This document shows positions 5,976 to 8,456 of a stretch of 8,456 bases of DNA, in pieces. Where the stretch lies: contig DAHVRG010000043.1 in the NCBI GenBank assembly GCA_027322565.1, positions 1 to 8,456 on the forward strand, given 5' to 3'. Made by a program: the position numbers and the translations under genes. The notes beneath the pieces are model-generated. The model searched no databases. It had not been told where the DNA came from and saw only the letters and a program-made list of their open reading frames with translations. The DNA is from Georgenia sp. (lineage in GTDB: Bacteria > Actinomycetota > Actinomycetes > Actinomycetales > Actinomycetaceae). Every line of letters begins with the position of its first letter. Within the stretch, counting starts at the first letter, position 1.

Positions 5976-7463
5976 ATGAGCGAGGACCCGAGTCGGCCCG
6001 GTGACGAGAGCTGGGAGGCGCTGCTGCGCTCCATGCTCGGGCCGCAGGCCGCCGAGGAGGCCATGTCGGCCATGCGTGCGGCAGGCCTCGACCCGACCGC
6101 GATGGCGAACGCTGCCGGGCTCCCCCAGGACAGCAACCAGCTGGCGATGATGCTCCAGCAGATGCAGCAGGTCCTGGCCGCCGGTGGGAGCGACCCGGTG
6201 AACTGGGCGCTCGCCGGTGACCTGGCCTCGCAGGTCGTCCGACAGGGCGGCGACCAGACGGTGACCGCGGCGCAGGCAGCGCAGGTCACCCAGGCGCTCC
6301 AGGTCGCCGACCTGTGGCTGGACGCGGCGACCGAGCTCGGCCCCAGCGGTGGCGGGCAGCATGCGTGGTCCCGCGCGGACTGGGCGCAGCACACACTGCC
6401 GACGTGGAAGCGCCTCGCAGAGCCGATCGCCACCTCGGTGTCGCGGGCACTGGAGCGGGTCCTCGAGGAGCAGACGCGCGAGCTCGGTGAGCACCCCTTT
6501 GCGGCCGGCCTCGGGATCGGGGCCGGGGGCGGGCTCATCCGCCAGCTCGGCGGCGCGGTCTTCGGGATGCAGGTGGGCCAGGCCGTGGGCACGCTCGCCG
6601 GCGAGGTGTTCGGCACCTCCGACACCGGTCTGCCGCTCGTCGAAGGGCCCGAGACTGCCCTCGTCCCGGCGAACGTCACCGCGTTCGCGGAGGGGCTGGA
6701 CGCCCCCGAGGAGGAGGTGCGCCTCTTCCTCGCGGTGCGCGAGGTGGCCCACGCGCGCCTCTTCGCGCACGTGCCGTGGCTCCGCTCCCACCTCCTGGGG
6801 GCGGTCGAGGCCTACGCCCGGGAGATCTCCATCGACACCGGTGCCATCGAGGAGGCCGTGCGCTCGCTCGATCCCAGCGACCCCGAGGCGCTGCGGGAGG
6901 CGTTCTCCGGCGGCATGTTCGTCCTCGAGCAGAGCCCTGCGCAACGGGCCGCACTCGTGCGCCTGGAGACGGCGCTCGCGCTCGTCGAGGGCTGGGTGGA
7001 GGTCGTCGCCGGCCAGGCGGTCGCACCCCACCTCCCGCACGCGGTGCCGCTGCGCGAGATGATCCGCCGCCGGCGTGCCGCGGGCGGCCCGGCGGAGCAG
7101 ACGTTCGCCTCGCTCGTCGGCCTGGAGCTGCGCCCCCGACGGCTGCGGGAGGCGGCAGCGCTGTGGACCCACCTCGCCCAGGAGCGCGGCGACAGCGCCC
7201 GGGACGCGCTGTGGTCCCACCCCGACCTCATGCCCACCGCCGAGGAGCTCGACGACCCGCGCGGCTTCGTCGCGGCACGGGACGCCGCGGCGTCGGCGGA
7301 GGAGGACGTCGACGCGGCCCTGGCGAACATCCTCGCCGAGGCGCAGAGCATCGACCGGGACGACGACGGCCGCGGGGACGCACGCTCGGACGTCGAGGGC
7401 GAGGAGCCGGTCGAGGGTGACGACGGCGGGGAGCCCCGCGAGGGCGAGGCAGACGCGCGCTAG
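5976..7463 (+). CDS. Zincin_2 / DUF2342 family putative zinc-dependent metallohydrolase
   Basis: This 495-residue protein resembles the actinobacterial Zincin_2 (DUF2342) family, often named putative hydrolase or zinc-dependent metalloprotease and in some genomes linked to coenzyme F420 gene neighbourhoods. The signature lies at 250-270, LFLAVREVAHARLFAHVPWLR. The zincin HExxH appears here as REVAH (255-259), keeping Glu256 and His259 but with Arg for the first His. A downstream LVEGWVEVV (336-344) offers Glu338 as a possible third ligand. Other family-like stretches are the Gly-rich GLGIGAGGGLIRQLGGAVFGMQVGQAVG (178-205) and the C-terminal GLELRPRRLREA ... LWSHPDLMPTAEELDDPRGF (382-431). The last ~45 residues are acidic and disordered. 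There is no signal peptide, so a cytoplasmic location is likely. ATG 5976 has GGAG eight bases upstream. I believe the altered first His is normal for this branch of the family, so zinc binding and proteolysis are family-based and unproven. Confidence 0.88.
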   Translation: MSEDPSRPGDESWEALLRSMLGPQAAEEAMSAMRAAGLDPTAMANAAGLPQDSNQLAMMLQQMQQVLAAGGSDPVNWALAGDLASQVVRQGGDQTVTAAQAAQVTQALQVADLWLDAATELGPSGGGQHAWSRADWAQHTLPTWKRLAEPIATSVSRALERVLEEQTRELGEHPFAAGLGIGAGGGLIRQLGGAVFGMQVGQAVGTLAGEVFGTSDTGLPLVEGPETALVPANVTAFAEGLDAPEEEVRLFLAVREVAHARLFAHVPWLRSHLLGAVEAYAREISIDTGAIEEAVRSLDPSDPEALREAFSGGMFVLEQSPAQRAALVRLETALALVEGWVEVVAGQAVAPHLPHAVPLREMIRRRRAAGGPAEQTFASLVGLELRPRRLREAAALWTHLAQERGDSARDALWSHPDLMPTAEELDDPRGFVAARDAAASAEEDVDAALANILAEAQSIDRDDDGRGDARSDVEGEEPVEGDDGGEPREGEADAR

Positions 7464-7476
7464 CCGCCCGGGTGCC

Positions 7477-8016
7477 TCACTCCTCCGAGCTGGGCGACTC
7501 GGCGGACGGTGCCGGAAGCCCCGTCGCCTGCCGGGCGAAGGAGACCCCCTGGAGGAACCCGCGCGCCCGCGCGGTGTGCGGGTAGCGCTCGACCCAGGCC
7601 CAGAAGGCCGGACCATGCCCGGCGACGAGCAGGTGGGCCAGCTCGTGCACGAGTACGTAGTCGAGCACCCAGCCCGGCATGCCCTTGGCCTGGTCCGAGA
7701 TCCGGATCGTCCCGGTGGCGGGTGTGCAGGAGCCCCACCGCGTCGTCTGGTTGCCGACCCAGGCCACCGAGGTCGGGCGGGCCCGGCCCTCGAGGTACCG
7801 CTCCGAGAGCCGCTGGGCGCGGGCGGCGAGCTCGGTGTCCGAGGGGCGGTGACGCCGATGCCTGCGTTCGAGCCGCTCGACCATCCGCGCCACCCACTCC
7901 GCCTCCTCGGCGGCGGTGAACCGGTCGGGGATGGCGACGACGGTACGCCCGTTCTCCTGGAACGCCTGCACGGTCTTCCTGCGCCGGCGGCTGCACCTCA
8001 CCTCGATCTCCGACAT
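7477..8016 (-). CDS. YgjP-like M48-type metallopeptidase
   Basis: This 179-residue protein has the YgjP-like (DUF45, SprT-like) layout: N-terminal strands (MSEIEVRCSRRRRKTVQAF), a basic helical middle, RWGSCTPATGTIRIS (93-107), then the zinc site VLVHELAHLLVAGHGPAFW (122-140). His124, His128 and His134 are the expected ligands and Glu125 the catalytic base; the RWGSC block before HELAH is typical of the family. No signal peptide is present, so it is probably cytoplasmic, and its substrate is unknown. I start it at ATG 8016. The frame stays open upstream to 8124, but the extra 36 residues are Arg/Pro-rich with no family resemblance. No Shine-Dalgarno precedes 8016; a -10-like TAGATT ends eight bases before the ATG, which suggests a leaderless mRNA. 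Its stop lies 13 bases from that of the convergent Zincin_2 gene, with no room for a terminator between them. Confidence 0.9.
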   Translation of the reverse strand: MSEIEVRCSRRRRKTVQAFQENGRTVVAIPDRFTAAEEAEWVARMVERLERRHRRHRPSDTELAARAQRLSERYLEGRARPTSVAWVGNQTTRWGSCTPATGTIRISDQAKGMPGWVLDYVLVHELAHLLVAGHGPAFWAWVERYPHTARARGFLQGVSFARQATGLPAPSAESPSSEE

Positions 8017-8023
8017 GGGAGCC

Positions 8024-8029
8024 AATCTA
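8024..8029 (-). promoter_or_regulatory. Candidate -10 element of a leaderless promoter for the YgjP-like gene
   Basis: TAGATT on the minus strand (8029-8024) fits TANNNT and lies seven bases before the A of the ATG at 8016, the usual distance from -10 to the transcription start. No ribosome site is present and no clear -35 is seen 17-19 bases upstream. Leaderless starts are common in actinobacteria. Confidence 0.5.
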
Positions 8030-8033
8030 CGGC

Positions 8034-8055
8034 GCGCCGGGACGGCGCCGGGACG
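8034..8055. repeat. Perfect 11-bp tandem repeat (two copies) upstream of the YgjP-like gene
   Basis: GCGCCGGGACG occurs at 8034-8044 and 8045-8055 with no gap or mismatch, where the -35 of the minus-strand YgjP-like gene would be expected. An 11-bp period is about one helical turn. It could be a regulator site or chance in GC-rich DNA. Confidence 0.6.
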
Positions 8056-8077
8056 TGGGCGAGCTCGTGGGGACGCT

Positions 8078-8101
8078 CGCCCGGTTGTCCACAGCCGGGC
8101 G
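8078..8101. promoter_or_regulatory. DnaA-box-like 9-mer inside a perfect 7-bp inverted repeat
   Basis: TTGTCCACA (8085-8093) equals the DnaA-box form preferred in high-GC actinobacteria such as Streptomyces and differs from the E. coli TTATCCACA at one base. It occupies the ten-base centre (8085-8094) between perfect inverted arms CGCCCGG (8078-8084) and CCGGGCG (8095-8101), in the divergent region between the YgjP-like and ThiF-like genes. Only one box is seen, so this is not a replication origin. DnaA binding is inferred. Confidence 0.4.
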
Positions 8102-8160
8102 CGCAACACTGTCGCGGACGACACCGGGCTGCCATCCTCGGGCGCGGGAGGTCAGGGCAG

Positions 8161-8456
8161 ATGCGACTACGACCGGGGACGCACGTGCTGTGGCGCCGCG
8201 AGGGCACCAGCCAGGTCTACGCCGACCCGCGGCTCGCGGTCGTGCTCGAGGGGCTGACGCTCGAGGAGCAGCGCCTGCTCGACGGGCTCGAGCGGGAGGC
8301 GAGCGAGCAGGAGGTACTCGCCCGTGGGCGTGGGCTCGGCATCGGCCGGCCTCGGGTACGCGAGCTGCTCGCGCTGCTCGACTCGTGCGGCGCCCTCGAA
8401 CGGACGCGCGACCCCGCACTCGACCACCACGGCCTGTCCGCCGAGATCGACCACTG
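8161..8456 (+). CDS. Probable ThiF-family (E1-like) protein, N-terminal part, cut by window edge
   Basis: The frame from ATG 8161 is open to the right edge, giving 98 complete codons. GGGAGGT (8146-8152), with GGAGG nine bases before the ATG, is a strong ribosome site. Residues 1-35 (MRLRPGTHVLWRREGTSQV...DPRLAVVLEGLT) resemble the start of actinobacterial proteins named ThiF family adenylyltransferase or TOMM precursor leader peptide-binding protein. Residues ~33-80 form a small helical, winged-helix-like segment (TLEEQRLLDGL ... RPRVRELLALLDSCGALE), similar to leader-binding or PqqD-like modules at the front of such proteins. The diagnostic nucleotide-binding Gly-rich loop and zinc cysteines would lie beyond the window, so the enzyme assignment is by N-terminal resemblance only. 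If correct, it may adenylate a carboxyl group or be a non-catalytic E1-like adaptor. Its partner substrate is not visible. Confidence 0.6.
   Translation, partial: MRLRPGTHVLWRREGTSQVYADPRLAVVLEGLTLEEQRLLDGLEREASEQEVLARGRGLGIGRPRVRELLALLDSCGALERTRDPALDHHGLSAEIDH

Noticed and set aside
5760..7616. 618-codon open frame on the minus strand
   Set aside because: It is antisense to the Zincin_2 gene and runs into the YlbL start and the YgjP-like end. Composition is Arg/Ala/Pro/Leu-biased and no motif is recognisable.
8085..8093. Replication origin at the DnaA-box-like site
   Set aside because: There is only one box and no AT-rich unwinding region, and dnaA, dnaN or rpmH are not nearby.
8017..8124. 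N-terminal extension of the YgjP-like protein
   Set aside because: The 36 added residues are low-complexity Arg/Pro/Ala, and the -10-like element and family alignment favour the ATG at 8016.

Overview
The window is very GC-rich, with G/C at most third codon positions, frequent GTG starts and long antisense open frames. Its gene families (UPF0182, PPA1309 family, YlbL-type PDZ/Lon protease, Zincin_2/DUF2342, YgjP-like M48 peptidase, actinobacterial ThiF-like protein) point to an actinobacterial chromosome. A member of the Micrococcales such as an Intrasporangiaceae/Ornithinimicrobiaceae relative is my best guess, but this is inference from family resemblance and not a search result. I see no phage, transposon, CRISPR or plasmid hallmarks.

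Layout. (1) Positions 1-373, minus: the N-terminal part of a secreted ScyD/ScyE-type beta-propeller protein, cut by the window edge. It has its own likely sigma-70-type promoter, and an imperfect ~30-bp tandem repeat lies just upstream of the -35. (2) Positions 659-815, minus: an initiator tRNA-fMet with encoded CCA, its promoter and a strong hairpin terminator. (3) Positions 857-3919, minus: a 1020-residue UPF0182 membrane protein. (4) Positions 4064-4615, plus: a PPA1309-family protein, divergent from UPF0182. The shared upstream region holds a symmetric GGGAAC-N18-GTTCCC element that could be read as an ECF-sigma promoter on both strands. (5) Positions 4711-5844, minus: a membrane-anchored PDZ plus Lon-type (S16) Ser-Lys protease. 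(6) Positions 5976-7463, plus: a Zincin_2/DUF2342 putative metallohydrolase. (7) Positions 7477-8016, minus: a YgjP-like HELAH metallopeptidase, probably translated from a leaderless mRNA. (8) From 8161 to the right edge, plus: the N-terminus of a probable ThiF-family protein.

From UPF0182 to the right edge the protein genes alternate strand one by one, giving three divergent pairs with shared control regions and two convergent pairs. They are therefore not one operon. Three of these proteins are (putative) proteases and one is a large envelope protein, so a link to envelope protein quality control is possible, but nothing in the sequence proves it.

The window looks like conserved actinobacterial chromosome rather than an accessory island. 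The more interesting signals are in the intergenic DNA: the symmetric ECF-like element, two dyads in the YlbL/Zincin_2 divergent region, a DnaA-box-like 9-mer inside a perfect inverted repeat, and four short tandem repeats. I did not find a clear-cut new multi-gene system.
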